From Prochlorococcus sp. AG-409-J03 (GTDB taxonomy: Bacteria; Cyanobacteriota; Cyanobacteriia; PCC-6307; Cyanobiaceae): DNA of 64,000 nt. Both the position numbers and the translations under genes were made by a program. The notes beneath the pieces were generated by a model that was given only the letters and a program-made list of their open reading frames with translations, ran no database searches and had not been told where the DNA came from. The stretch covers positions 30,625-94,624 of the forward strand of contig QCJZ01000001.1 of assembly GCA_003215695.1 (NCBI GenBank), written 5' to 3'. This document shows, one piece after another, positions 1-11,275 of the stretch (position 1 is the stretch's first letter; every line of letters starts with the position of its first letter).

Positions 1-716
1 TTCACTTTAATACCTGTCACCCCAGAATCATTACCTTCAATTTGCATTAACCTCGTTTTACTCCAATGGTTCACATTTGGTTTGGATAAAAGGTCTTGCG
101 CATGATGATCATCTGGTTTCGGATCATTGGATGTTATCCAATGAACTTTAGAAGCAAATTTTGTAAGAACATTTGCTTCTTCAATAGCCTCTTTATTAAT
201 CCCTACAACGGCGACTTCTCGGTCTCTATAAAAAGCTCCATCACACGTTGCGCAATAGCTGACTCCCCTACCTAAGAATTCAGCCTCACCTTTGAATGAT
301 GCTGGCCTTCCCATTGCACCACTTGCAACGACCAATGCTTTTGCTTTAAAAGTTCCCTCAGGAGTATATACAGTTTTCAAGTCACCACTAGCATCAATGC
401 CAAAAACTTGAGCTCTGTGATAATCAGCCCCATATTGAATCGCTTGGTCTCTCATTAGTTTCAACAGGGCCTCCCCACTCATTTCACTCGAGACACCTGG
501 GTAATTAGCAATTTGATGTGTTATGGCTAGCGCACCTACATCAGGATTCTTATCAAGAATTACAGTTTTTAAGTCTGCTCGGGAAGTGTAAAGCGCACAA
601 CTGCAACCAGCAGGCCCACCACCAACTATTACAACATCAGTTTCAATGGTTTCCAATGGAAAAGCTCTTAGTAGTTTTTGCCCTCTTTCAAAAGAGAAAA
701 GGGTGTTTGATATCAC
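1..716 (-). CDS. trxB: Thioredoxin reductase-like FAD/NAD(P)-dependent oxidoreductase (partial, runs off left edge)
   Basis: Manual minus-strand translation gives ...LETIETDVVIVGGGPAGCSCALYTSRADLKTVILDKNPDVGALAITHQ...VSYCATCDGAFYRDREVAVVG; GGGPAG dinucleotide-binding motif and CATCDGAF redox-active CxxC motif. Start is uncertain: GTG at 716 or TTG at 656. Confidence 0.85.
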   Translation of the reverse strand, partial: MISNTLFSFERGQKLLRAFPLETIETDVVIVGGGPAGCSCALYTSRADLKTVILDKNPDVGALAITHQIANYPGVSSEMSGEALLKLMRDQAIQYGADYHRAQVFGIDASGDLKTVYTPEGTFKAKALVVASGAMGRPASFKGEAEFLGRGVSYCATCDGAFYRDREVAVVGINKEAIEEANVLTKFASKVHWITSNDPKPDDHHAQDLLSKPNVNHWSKTRLMQIEGNDSGVTGIKV

Positions 717-913
717 TTGGGTTAATAGATTAGACTTTTACCCCAAATCAAATCAAATGTTTGTGTTCTTCAACTCTAATGAAAATATTCTAGGTTGAGT
801 CATAACAAAACATCTTCTAAATAGATTTAATTGATTAAGAGCAAATCTACATATATCCAGTTCCAATCTGAAGACACAAAAAACCCTAGATCTTCTAAAG
901 TAAAAGCTGATTA

Positions 914-1234
914 ATGAGATCATTGAGCGACTCAGAAATACTGCTAAAAGCAGCTGTCAATCGAATAGCAGCTCGGATAATAGAGAAAGTGATTAATTCT
1001 GCTCAAGAATTCACTGAGATTGCTGAAGAATTACCGCAAAAGCTCCAAAATGAATGGTCTAGCTTTAAAGAAGAAGTTATGGAAGAAGCTGAACGTCTAG
1101 CAAAACAGACTAATACTTCAGAAGAACAAAGTTCTAATGAACAATTAAGTAAAGAAGATTTAATTCAAATTCAAATCGATCATCTCAGATCGAAGGTTAT
1201 CGACATAAATAAAGATATTGAGGGGAAAAATTGA
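914..1234 (+). CDS. Conserved hypothetical protein, acidic and helical, upstream of ABC1 kinase
   Basis: 106-aa ORF; its TGA stop overlaps the TTG start of the next ORF. Confidence 0.7.
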   Translation: MRSLSDSEILLKAAVNRIAARIIEKVINSAQEFTEIAEELPQKLQNEWSSFKEEVMEEAERLAKQTNTSEEQSSNEQLSKEDLIQIQIDHLRSKVIDINKDIEGKN

Positions 1235-2910
1235 TCTTTCTAGCTAGTCAACTTCAGAGATTTGGTAGAGCCTTTAAAATTTGGTTAATATTATTAGGAT
1301 TACTTTTTTATTTATGGTTTGATTCTAAAAAATGTACATATTTAAAAGGATATACCTCTGAAAGAAGAGAAAAGAGAAATACTTTAAGAGCGAAATGGCT
1401 TACAAAAGAATTAATTAAACTAGGTTCTGCATTTATAAAATTAGGCCAACTCTTATCTGCAAGAGCTGATGTTATTCCTTCTGCATGGGTTAATGAACTT
1501 ACCACTTTACAAGATCGAGTTCCCCCTTTTTCATTTAACAAAGTCCAAGAAATATTAATAAAGCAACTCGGAAATTCATATAAAAAAATCATAAGTATTA
1601 ACGAAATTCCAATTGGATCAGCATCCCTTGCTCAAGTTCACAAAGCCAGATTAATTAATGACAAAAACGTTATTTTAAAAGTACAAAGACCAGACATTGA
1701 AAAATTTTTCAAGCTTGACTTAGATGTGATGAATCAAGTTGCAAAAGTAGTACAAAGGATAAAGTTTTTAAGTCGAGGTAATGACTGGGTAGGTATTGCA
1801 AAAGAATCTAAGAGAGTATTAATCAGAGAACTAGATTTCCGCATTGAAGCTCAATATGCTGCAAGATTTAGACAACAATTTATAGATGACTCAGATGTGT
1901 TAATCCCAAGTGTATTTTGGGATTTAAGTACCAGTAAAGTCTTATGCTTGGAGTATTTACCAGGAATCAAGATAAATGATATTAAATCTCTAAAAAGTAA
2001 TAATATTGATACATCTTTAATTGCAAAGATTGGAGCTACAAGTTATTTAAAGCAACTAGTTAATTACGGTTTTTTCCATGCTGATCCTCATCCTGGGAAC
2101 CTAGCCGTATCAAAGGGTGGATCTCTTATTTACTATGATTTTGGGATGATGGGTTTTGTCTCTGAGCGAATTAGGGGCAGGCTCAATTCAATGATCAAAG
2201 CCGCAGCACTTGGAGATGTCAATGGACTAGTCAAAGAGCTTCAAATTGCAGGATTAATAGAGGCAAATATTGAAATAGGTCCAGTTAGAAGATTAATAAG
2301 AATAATGTTAAATGAGGCCCTCACTCCTCCCTTTGATTCTCGCATTATAGAAAAACTTTCTGGTGACTTGTCCGAACTAGCTTACGGAAAGCCCTTTAGA
2401 ATACCAATAGAGTTGATTTTTATATTCAGAGCATTATCAACCTTTGAAGGAGTTGGAAGATATTTAGATCCCGAATTTAATTTAATCGCAATAGCAAAAC
2501 CGTTTCTCCTCCCACTCATGACCTCAAAAAGTTCAGATCCTAATGACTTGTTTAATGAATTAGGTCGCCAGGTTAGTGAAATAGGAAGTAAAGCCGTTGG
2601 CTTACCAAAAAGACTTGATGAAAATCTAGAGCGATTGGAACAAGGTGATTTACAACTACAGGTTCGAATGGGTGAATCTGATAGACAATTGAGAAGAATG
2701 ATTAATGCTCAACAAACATTAGGTAATTCTGTTCTACTCGGATCACTTGCAATATCATCAGCCCTATTAGTCTCAACGAATAGACCTTTTTTATTTGTTA
2801 TACCAATAACTTTAGGAATCCCAATAGCCCTAAGCTGGATTAAATTAAAGTTTAAGATGAGAAGCGAAAGTCGTTTAGATAAGTTTCAAGGGAAAAAATT
2901 CTATGATTAG
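1231..2910 (+). CDS. ABC1/AarF/UbiB family atypical kinase
   Basis: Contains KLGQLLSARADVIP, GSASLAQVHKA, VLKVQRP, FFHADPHPGNL and YYDFGMMG motifs of the ABC1 family. Confidence 0.9.
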   Translation: MIFLASQLQRFGRAFKIWLILLGLLFYLWFDSKKCTYLKGYTSERREKRNTLRAKWLTKELIKLGSAFIKLGQLLSARADVIPSAWVNELTTLQDRVPPFSFNKVQEILIKQLGNSYKKIISINEIPIGSASLAQVHKARLINDKNVILKVQRPDIEKFFKLDLDVMNQVAKVVQRIKFLSRGNDWVGIAKESKRVLIRELDFRIEAQYAARFRQQFIDDSDVLIPSVFWDLSTSKVLCLEYLPGIKINDIKSLKSNNIDTSLIAKIGATSYLKQLVNYGFFHADPHPGNLAVSKGGSLIYYDFGMMGFVSERIRGRLNSMIKAAALGDVNGLVKELQIAGLIEANIEIGPVRRLIRIMLNEALTPPFDSRIIEKLSGDLSELAYGKPFRIPIELIFIFRALSTFEGVGRYLDPEFNLIAIAKPFLLPLMTSKSSDPNDLFNELGRQVSEIGSKAVGLPKRLDENLERLEQGDLQLQVRMGESDRQLRRMINAQQTLGNSVLLGSLAISSALLVSTNRPFLFVIPITLGIPIALSWIKLKFKMRSESRLDKFQGKKFYD

Positions 2911-2922
2911 TAATTTTTAAAC

Positions 2923-4248
<1,326 letters not shown>

Positions 4249-4376
4249 CTACATTATTCCTATATGTTCCTGAATTGCTAATCTGGCTTGCTTTCCAAGA
4301 CCTAATCTATCAAATTTGTCTTAACAAAAAATACACATATACATCACTAGAGGCTCAACCAAAATCAAGCAGGGAA

Positions 4377-7193
4377 ATGACCACTTTGAATCAAAATCGA
4401 TCAAAAATGAATGGAAGTCTAACTTCAGAACCAGATTCTTTCAGCGATGAAGCTTGGAATTTGTTATTGATAGCTGAACAATCAGCCAGAAGGTGGCGAC
4501 ATGAGAATTTAGACGTTGAACATATAATTGAAGTACTTTTTAGAAATAAAAAATTTCAAAAATATACAAAGTCATTACCTGTAAATCATGACGAAATCAA
4601 TGAAATTTTAGAAAACTTTATCGCTGAACTTCCAGTTAAGAATCAATCAGACTTGTTTATTGGAGAAGATTTAGAGATTCTTCTTGAAACAGCTGAGGGT
4701 TTTCGCACTAGATGGGGATCTAATCAAATAGAGATATCTCATATCCTTATGGCAATTGGCAGAGACAGTCGCTTAGGGGAAGATCTTTTTTATCAAGCAG
4801 GACTCCCCAGTGAAATCCTTGAAGCGGAGTTAAGTCGCTTGCCAGCACCGAAGTCTTTTAAAAAAGCAAAACGAAATACAACAATTCAACAAAAAGAGGA
4901 GCTATCACGAAAAGAAGAACTATCACAAAAAGATTTAAAGTCTTCTTTCTCTACAGAAAACGTCTCAAAGCATCCTAACCGCGAGCGAATTAATCCTCCC
5001 TCTGAAGAAAAAGTCAGATCAAAACAGGAACCTTTAAATCTTAATGAAACGCCAAGTGCATTAGAGTTATATGGCAAAGATCTTACAGCTGAAGCTGAGA
5101 ATGGGAAATTAGACCCTGTGATTGGGAGAGAATCTGAAATAAAAGCAATTACAAAAGTTTTATCTCGAAGAGGTAAAAATAATCCCGTACTAATTGGAGC
5201 TCCAGGTGTTGGAAAAACAGCAATTGCAGAACTATTAGCTCAAAAAATCGTATATAACGAACTTCCTGCTTCTCTTCAAGGTTCACGACTAATTTCACTT
5301 GATATCGGTGCATTAATAGCGGGAGCTAAATTTCGAGGGCAATTTGAGGAACGCTTTAGATCATTATTAAGTGAAATTAGCAATAGTGAAAAAGGAGTAA
5401 TTTTATTTATTGACGAGTTACACACAATTATAAGTAAAGACAGATCAAATCCTGATGCTGGTAGCCTATTAAAACCATTATTAGCCAGTGGAGATTTACG
5501 TTGTATTGGTGCAACAACACCTGAAAATTATAGACGTACGGTTGAAAAAGATCTTGCACTTAATAGACGATTTCAGCAAGTGTTAATCAAAGAGCCAAGT
5601 TTAAATTTAAGTTTGGAAATTTTAAAAGGAGTTAAAGAAAATTATGAGATCCATCATGGTGTAACTATTACTAATGAAGCACTAATCACAGCAAATCGCT
5701 TAGCCCATAGATATATTAGTGATAAATGCCTACCTGATAAAGCTATCGACTTGATAGACGAGGCTTCTGCTCAAGTAAAAATCGAATCTTCATCAAAACC
5801 AAAGATCATAGAAAAAAAAGAATCTCAAATTAATCATTTAGATTCATCAATCATGAATGCAAACAAAGAGACAACATTAGAGACTATTAACAATCTTGAA
5901 GAGAAAAGAGATTTGCTCCTTGATGAGCTTGTTCAAATAAAACAACAATGGCAAAGTCAAATTGAAAGATCAGCTGTATTACGAAAACTAAAGAAAAAAG
6001 TTGAAGAATTAAACAATTTAATAAGAGAAGCCGATATCTCAGGTGATTTTGAAGAAGTGGAGAGGCTTAGATATGAGGAGCTATATCAAATTAAAGAAAG
6101 AATCAATGAAATCGAGTTTTCTATTCAAGAGGACAATACCTATGGAAATTACTTACTAACAGACCAAGTTGACCCAGAAGACATAGCTGATGTTGTCTCA
6201 AGATGGACAGGAATTCCTGTGAGAAAAGTATTGTCGGGTGAAAGACAAAAACTTTTAAATTTAGAGAAAGACTTAGAAAAAAAAGTTATTGGTCAATTAA
6301 ATGCTGTACAAGCTGTTGCAGCAGCAATTCGCAGAGCGAGGGCTGGGATGCAAGATATAAGAAGGCCCATAGGATCATTTCTTTTCCTTGGCCCTACAGG
6401 TGTTGGAAAAACAGAGCTCGCCAAATCGCTTGCAAATTCTTTATTTGATGAGGAGGATGCTTTATTGAGACTTGACATGAGTGAATATATGGAGAGGAAT
6501 GCCGTTTCAAGACTGTTGGGTGCACCTCCTGGATACGTGGGATACGAAGAAGGTGGGCAATTAACGGAGGCAATTAGAAAAAGACCTTATTCAGTTTTGC
6601 TACTTGATGAGATTGAAAAAGCTCATCAAGAAGTTTTCAATATCCTTTTACAGGTTTTAGATGATGGAAGACTTACCGATTCTCAAGGTAGAACAGTAGA
6701 TTTTAGAAATACAGTTATTGTTATGACCAGTAATCTGGCTAGCAAAGCAATCTTAAATAATTCACTTAAAGTCCAAAGCGAAAATTCAAATAAAAAAATT
6801 CTTGCACAAGAATTAGATCAAAAAATCAACGAGGCCCTAACGAAATATTTTCGACCAGAGTTTTTGAACCGCATTGATGAAGTAATAAGATTTAATCCAC
6901 TAAAACCCGAAAGTTTGGAAGAAATAGTAAAACTTCAACTTGATGAATTAAAGAAGCTTCTCAAGAACCAAGGATTAGATCTTTATATTGACGAAAACAC
7001 AATTAAAACACTTGCTGAGGAAGGCTACGAACCTGAATACGGGGCCAGGCCGCTAAGAAGAGTGATTAGAAGAAGATTAGAAAACCCATTAGCGACACAA
7101 ATTCTAGAAGAGGCTTTTGAAGATGCAAAATCAATTAGGGTTGAGACTAAAGATGACGAGTCTAAAAAACTTCTTTTTTTAATTGATAACTAA
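4377..7193 (+). CDS. clpB2: ClpB-type Hsp100 AAA+ ATPase, likely ClpB2 (track ORF starts at 4275)
   Basis: Clp N-domain, two Walker A motifs (GAPGVGKT, GPTGVGKT), short coiled-coil middle domain, NRIDEVIRF and YGARPLRRVIRR C-terminal motifs. In-frame ATG at 4377 gives MTTLNQNRSK. Confidence 0.88.
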   Translation: MTTLNQNRSKMNGSLTSEPDSFSDEAWNLLLIAEQSARRWRHENLDVEHIIEVLFRNKKFQKYTKSLPVNHDEINEILENFIAELPVKNQSDLFIGEDLEILLETAEGFRTRWGSNQIEISHILMAIGRDSRLGEDLFYQAGLPSEILEAELSRLPAPKSFKKAKRNTTIQQKEELSRKEELSQKDLKSSFSTENVSKHPNRERINPPSEEKVRSKQEPLNLNETPSALELYGKDLTAEAENGKLDPVIGRESEIKAITKVLSRRGKNNPVLIGAPGVGKTAIAELLAQKIVYNELPASLQGSRLISLDIGALIAGAKFRGQFEERFRSLLSEISNSEKGVILFIDELHTIISKDRSNPDAGSLLKPLLASGDLRCIGATTPENYRRTVEKDLALNRRFQQVLIKEPSLNLSLEILKGVKENYEIHHGVTITNEALITANRLAHRYISDKCLPDKAIDLIDEASAQVKIESSSKPKIIEKKESQINHLDSSIMNANKETTLETINNLEEKRDLLLDELVQIKQQWQSQIERSAVLRKLKKKVEELNNLIREADISGDFEEVERLRYEELYQIKERINEIEFSIQEDNTYGNYLLTDQVDPEDIADVVSRWTGIPVRKVLSGERQKLLNLEKDLEKKVIGQLNAVQAVAAAIRRARAGMQDIRRPIGSFLFLGPTGVGKTELAKSLANSLFDEEDALLRLDMSEYMERNAVSRLLGAPPGYVGYEEGGQLTEAIRKRPYSVLLLDEIEKAHQEVFNILLQVLDDGRLTDSQGRTVDFRNTVIVMTSNLASKAILNNSLKVQSENSNKKILAQELDQKINEALTKYFRPEFLNRIDEVIRFNPLKPESLEEIVKLQLDELKKLLKNQGLDLYIDENTIKTLAEEGYEPEYGARPLRRVIRRRLENPLATQILEEAFEDAKSIRVETKDDESKKLLFLIDN

Positions 7194-7264
7194 TTTTTCA
7201 AACATCAGTTAGTGTAGGTTTATAGCCATTCTTTCAAAAGTAACTTCCTTTTAGACTTCCCACA

Positions 7265-7507
7265 GTGACAAGTCCAACCTCTCAAGAGGATCAAGACAAG
7301 GTAATTCCTACAAAAAAGGAAAAGACTGCCTTAAAAAAAAGTTTTTTATCCTCTACAATCGATGAAATGAAACTCGTTGTATGGCCCACACGCCAACAAC
7401 TTTTCAGCGAATCTGTTTCTGTGATTTTAATGGTCACTTTATCAGCCGTATCAATCGCCGCTGTAAGCCGTTTTTATGGATGGGCTGCCACTCAGATTTT
7501 CCGCTGA
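7265..7507 (+). CDS. secE: Preprotein translocase subunit SecE
   Basis: Small single-TM protein with MKLVVWPTRQQLFSESVSV motif, immediately upstream of nusG. Confidence 0.93.
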   Translation: MTSPTSQEDQDKVIPTKKEKTALKKSFLSSTIDEMKLVVWPTRQQLFSESVSVILMVTLSAVSIAAVSRFYGWAATQIFR

Positions 7508-7549
7508 GTTGATTAACCTAAATTTTTAAACCACTCACAATTTTTTCCA

Positions 7550-8218
7550 GTGTCAGATATTGAAACCACCCCTACTGAGGATTCAAAAATAATTGATAGA
7601 TCAGAATTAGTTGAGAATGATCAATCACATTTTGCACCTCAAACAGTAAAAACTAATATTGCACGTTGGTACGCTATACAAGTTGCCTCAAGTTGCGAGA
7701 AAAAGGTAAAAGCGACACTAGAACAAAGAGCAATCACTCTTGGAGTTAGTGACAGAATTATTGAGATAGAAATTCCTCAAACTCCAGCAGTGAAGCTAAA
7801 AAAAGATGGCAGCAGGCAGACCACAGAAGAAAAAGTTTTTCCTGGTTATGTGCTGGTTCGTATGGTCTTAGATGAAGACACAATGATGGCAGTTAGGAGC
7901 ACTCCAAATGTAATTAATTTTGTTGGTGCAGAGGACCGCAGGGCTACTGGTAAATCACGCGGGCATATCAAACCCCGCCCTCTGAGCAGACAAGAGGTTA
8001 ATAGAATCTTTAAACGAGCAGCGGAAAAGAAAACTGTTGTCAAGTTGGATGTAGAAGAAGGCGATCAGATTGTTGTCACCTCAGGTCCTTTTAAAGATTT
8101 CCAAGGAGAAGTAATCGAAGTTTCAGGAGAAAGAAACAAACTCAAAGCTCTTTTATCAATTTTTGGAAGAGAAACTCCTGTTGAGCTGGAATTTTCTCAA
8201 ATAACTAAACAAAATTGA
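7550..8218 (+). CDS. nusG: Transcription termination/antitermination factor NusG
   Basis: ARWYAIQVASSCEKKVKATLEQR, FPGYVLVRM, KOW motif EEGDQIVVTSGPFKDFQGEV. Confidence 0.97.
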   Translation: MSDIETTPTEDSKIIDRSELVENDQSHFAPQTVKTNIARWYAIQVASSCEKKVKATLEQRAITLGVSDRIIEIEIPQTPAVKLKKDGSRQTTEEKVFPGYVLVRMVLDEDTMMAVRSTPNVINFVGAEDRRATGKSRGHIKPRPLSRQEVNRIFKRAAEKKTVVKLDVEEGDQIVVTSGPFKDFQGEVIEVSGERNKLKALLSIFGRETPVELEFSQITKQN

Positions 8219-8320
8219 TTTTTAATTTCCTTTTGCTGTCTGGTCAGTCTAGGAGTTAAGTTTATTAGATAATTTGTCTGATTAGTTTCAGATTTTCCGC
8301 ATTAGTTCAATTTTCCGCCG

Positions 8321-8746
8321 ATGGCAAAGAAAGTAGTAGCCCTGATCAAGTTGGCCTTACAGGCTGGTAAAGCCAACCCAGCTCCTCCCGTTGGACCTGC
8401 GCTCGGTCAACACGGGGTAAATATCATGGCTTTTTGCAAGGAGTACAATTCGCGCACGCAAGACAAAGCTGGCTTTGTAATCCCTGTAGAAATATCAGTT
8501 TTCGAAGATAGAAGTTTTACTTTCATAACAAAAACCCCTCCTGCTTCGGTTTTGATAACTAAGGCAGCTGGCATTCCGAAAGGATCAGGAGAGTCAGCGA
8601 AAGGAACTGCTGGTTCCATTAGCAAGAGTCAACTTGAGGAAATTGCTAAAACAAAACTTCCAGATCTCAATTGCAGTAGCATCGAATCAGCAATGAAAGT
8701 TATAGAAGGTACTGCCAAAAATATGGGAGTTTCCATAAAGGACTAA
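8321..8746 (+). CDS. rplK: 50S ribosomal protein L11
   Basis: [33 protein letters not shown]. Confidence 0.98.
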   Translation: MAKKVVALIKLALQAGKANPAPPVGPALGQHGVNIMAFCKEYNSRTQDKAGFVIPVEISVFEDRSFTFITKTPPASVLITKAAGIPKGSGESAKGTAGSISKSQLEEIAKTKLPDLNCSSIESAMKVIEGTAKNMGVSIKD

Positions 8747-8816
8747 TCGATCGTAAAATTATTAAATGTTCTCTTACAAGGGGGAGACTTAATAGTCGCA
8801 AGAACCCCAATTTATT

Positions 8817-9524
8817 ATGAAAAATTTTTCTAAAAGAATGACAACGTTGCTTTCCAAAGTGGAACAACGTTCATATTCTCCAATTGAAGCTATAAAGCTT
8901 GTAAAGGAAAATGCCAATGCTAAATTCGATGAAACTATTGAAGCTCATATAAGACTTGGTATTGATCCGAAATATACTGATCAACAACTTAGGACGACCG
9001 TTGCCTTACCCAGTGGGACAGGTCAGCAAGTACGAATAGCAGTAGTAACTCGTGGTGAAAAAGTTGCTGAGGCGACTAAAGCAGGCGCTGATTTGGCTGG
9101 AGAGGAGGATTTAGTTGATTCAATCAACAAAGGAGAAATGGACTTTGATCTTCTAATTTCAACTCCAGATATGATGCCCAAAGTAGCCAAACTCGGAAGA
9201 GTGCTTGGGCCTAGAGGGCTTATGCCTAATCCAAAAGCAGGAACAGTTACGACCGATCTAGCAGGCGCTATTAAAGAATTTAAAGCGGGAAAACTTGAAT
9301 TCAGGGCAGACAAAGCAGGAATTGTTCATGTTCGATTTGGTAAGGCAAGTTTTTCGGAGGAGGCACTCCTTGAAAATTTAAAGACATTGCAATTAACAAT
9401 AGAAAAGAATAAACCAAGTGGAGCAAAAGGTAAGTTCTGGAGAAGCTTTTTTATTACATCCACCATGGGACCATCAGTAGAAGTAGATATCAACGAATTA
9501 CAAGACTTACAAAAGGAAAAGTGA
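8817..9524 (+). CDS. rplA: 50S ribosomal protein L1
   Basis: [20 protein letters not shown] signature. Confidence 0.98.
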   Translation: MKNFSKRMTTLLSKVEQRSYSPIEAIKLVKENANAKFDETIEAHIRLGIDPKYTDQQLRTTVALPSGTGQQVRIAVVTRGEKVAEATKAGADLAGEEDLVDSINKGEMDFDLLISTPDMMPKVAKLGRVLGPRGLMPNPKAGTVTTDLAGAIKEFKAGKLEFRADKAGIVHVRFGKASFSEEALLENLKTLQLTIEKNKPSGAKGKFWRSFFITSTMGPSVEVDINELQDLQKEK

Positions 9525-9546
9525 CCCTTTTTGTTGTAAATTAGAT

Positions 9547-9740
9547 TTGTGGCCTAGCCACAAGGGCATGCGCCCAGCCAAAGACAGCAGGTCTGATTAA
9601 TTAAACCTATCGTTTAATTAAATCTATAAACCCCGCCGAGGCATATGCAGGGTTTTATCTTTTTGGATTGAATCATTAGCGGCCTCGATTCCCAAAGGGG
9701 AATATGGCCGCATGTCCAGTTCTTCCCCCGATTCGATCCA
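9547..9740 (+). ncRNA. Ribosomal L10 leader (cis-regulatory mRNA leader) upstream of rplJ
   Basis: Located in the rplA-rplJ gap. Dense series of hairpins: TTGTGGC/GCCACAA (9547-9563), GGGC/GCCC (9564-9575), TTAATTAAAC/GTTTAATTAA (9597-9621), AAACCC/GGGTTT (9628-9654), GCGGCC/GGCCGC with inner ATTCCC/GGGAAT (9679-9711). Confidence 0.75.
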
Positions 9741-9746
9741 ATTATT

Positions 9747-10274
9747 ATGGGCCGCACGCTGGAAAGCAAAAAACAGATCGTCAAAACAATAGAGGATCTC
9801 CTAGATAACTCTGAGATGGCTTTAGTTCTTGATTACAAGGGCTTATCCACAAAAGAGATGTCTGACTTGCGCTCAAGATTGCAAAAAAGCGATGGCGTCT
9901 GCAAGGTCACTAAAAACACCTTAATGCGTCAAGCCATAAAGGGAAAAGATTCCTGGACTGGTTTGAATTCATTGCTTACTGGAACTAACGCCTTTGTTTT
10001 AATCAAAGGAGATGTTGGGAGTGCTGTTAAAGCTGTACAAGCATTTCAAAAGGAAACTCAAAAATCTGAGACGAAAGGTGGTCTTTTCGAAGGCAAACTT
10101 TTATCACAAGATGAAATCAAAGCGATTGCAAAACTTCCTAGCAAGGAAGCACTTATGGGACAAATTGCTGGTGCTATGAATTCCATAACAAGCAAAATCG
10201 CTATTGGCATAAATGAGGTCCCCTCTGGACTTGCAAGGTCTCTTAAACAACATTCTGAGAGTAGCGAGAGCTGA
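9747..10274 (+). CDS. rplJ: 50S ribosomal protein L10
   Basis: [19 protein letters not shown]...[20 protein letters not shown]; follows rplA and precedes rplL. Confidence 0.97.
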   Translation: MGRTLESKKQIVKTIEDLLDNSEMALVLDYKGLSTKEMSDLRSRLQKSDGVCKVTKNTLMRQAIKGKDSWTGLNSLLTGTNAFVLIKGDVGSAVKAVQAFQKETQKSETKGGLFEGKLLSQDEIKAIAKLPSKEALMGQIAGAMNSITSKIAIGINEVPSGLARSLKQHSESSES

Positions 10275-10326
10275 TACTCCTTATTTAACAATTTGTTTTC
10301 TACTTACTTAGTTGCTGATTTAAACC

Positions 10327-10722
10327 ATGTCTGCAAAAACCGATGAAATCTTAGATTCATTAAAAAGCCTCTCTTTGCTTGAAGCTTCAGAGCTTGTTAA
10401 GCAAATAGAAGAAGCTTTTGGTGTATCTGCTGCCGCATCTGCTGGAGTTGTCATGGCAGCTCCAGGAGCTGCTGCTGGTGGCGATGCTGCTGATGCTGCC
10501 GAAGAAAAAACCGAATTTGAGGTAGTTTTAGAGAGCTTTGAAGCTTCAGCTAAAATCAAAGTCCTTAAAGAAGTTCGAAATGCCACAGGTTTAGGCCTTG
10601 GCGAAGCAAAAGCACTAGTTGAAGCTGCTCCTAAAACAATAAAAGAGGGCGCATCAAAAGAAGATGCGGATGCTTTAAAGAAAGCAATCGAGGCTGTTGG
10701 AGGAAAAGTAACTTTAAAATAA
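10327..10722 (+). CDS. rplL: 50S ribosomal protein L7/L12
   Basis: [49 protein letters not shown]. Confidence 0.98.
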   Translation: MSAKTDEILDSLKSLSLLEASELVKQIEEAFGVSAAASAGVVMAAPGAAAGGDAADAAEEKTEFEVVLESFEASAKIKVLKEVRNATGLGLGEAKALVEAAPKTIKEGASKEDADALKKAIEAVGGKVTLK

Positions 10723-10760
10723 ATATCGTTACTGGAAAAACACCCTTTTTCTGCTTATAT

Positions 10761-10789
10761 AAAACCGGTCTATTCAGACCGGTTTTTTT
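10761..10789 (+). terminator. Rho-independent terminator after rplL
   Basis: Perfect 10-bp stem AAACCGGTCT-ATTC-AGACCGGTTT, followed by more T (AAAACCGGTCTATTCAGACCGGTTTTTTT). Confidence 0.9.
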
Positions 10790-11275
10790 ATGTCTCAAGA
10801 AGAAAAATTTGCCATTACTGCAGCGACTGATGGTGCATGTAGTGGTAATCCTGGTCCAGGTGGCTGGGGAGCATTAATTAGATTCCAAGATGGAAGCGAG
10901 TTGGAATTCGGGGGATTTAGCCCTGAGACAACAAACAATCGCATGGAATTACAGGCAGCCTTATTTGTTCTGGAAAAATTAAAAAAATTAAAATTTGATC
11001 CTTCAATAACCATTAAAACTGATAGCAAATACTTAATTGATGGAATGGAAAAATGGATGTCAAATTGGAAAAAGAAAGGCTGGAAAACCGCTTCTGGCAA
11101 ACCAGTTCTAAATCAAGATTTATGGAAAGCTCTTGACCACCCTGATCTACCAAAAATCAAACTTCAATATGTCAAAGGTCATAGCGGAGAGAAAGATAAT
11201 GATAGAGTCGATGCCATTGCGGTAGCTTTTTCAAAAGGTAGAAAAATACAACTAAAAGATGTTGTCAAAAAATAA
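10790..11275 (+). CDS. rnhA: Ribonuclease HI
   Basis: [53 protein letters not shown]. Confidence 0.97.
   Translation: MSQEEKFAITAATDGACSGNPGPGGWGALIRFQDGSELEFGGFSPETTNNRMELQAALFVLEKLKKLKFDPSITIKTDSKYLIDGMEKWMSNWKKKGWKTASGKPVLNQDLWKALDHPDLPKIKLQYVKGHSGEKDNDRVDAIAVAFSKGRKIQLKDVVKK

Noticed and set aside
518-733. 71-aa plus-strand ORF
   Set aside because: Antisense to the thioredoxin reductase-like gene, whose minus-strand translation is clearly real; the Gln/His/Leu-rich product is a shadow-frame artefact.
10320-10586. 88-aa Ala/Ser-rich minus-strand ORF
   Set aside because: Mirror of the Ala-rich hinge of L7/L12, a composition artefact.
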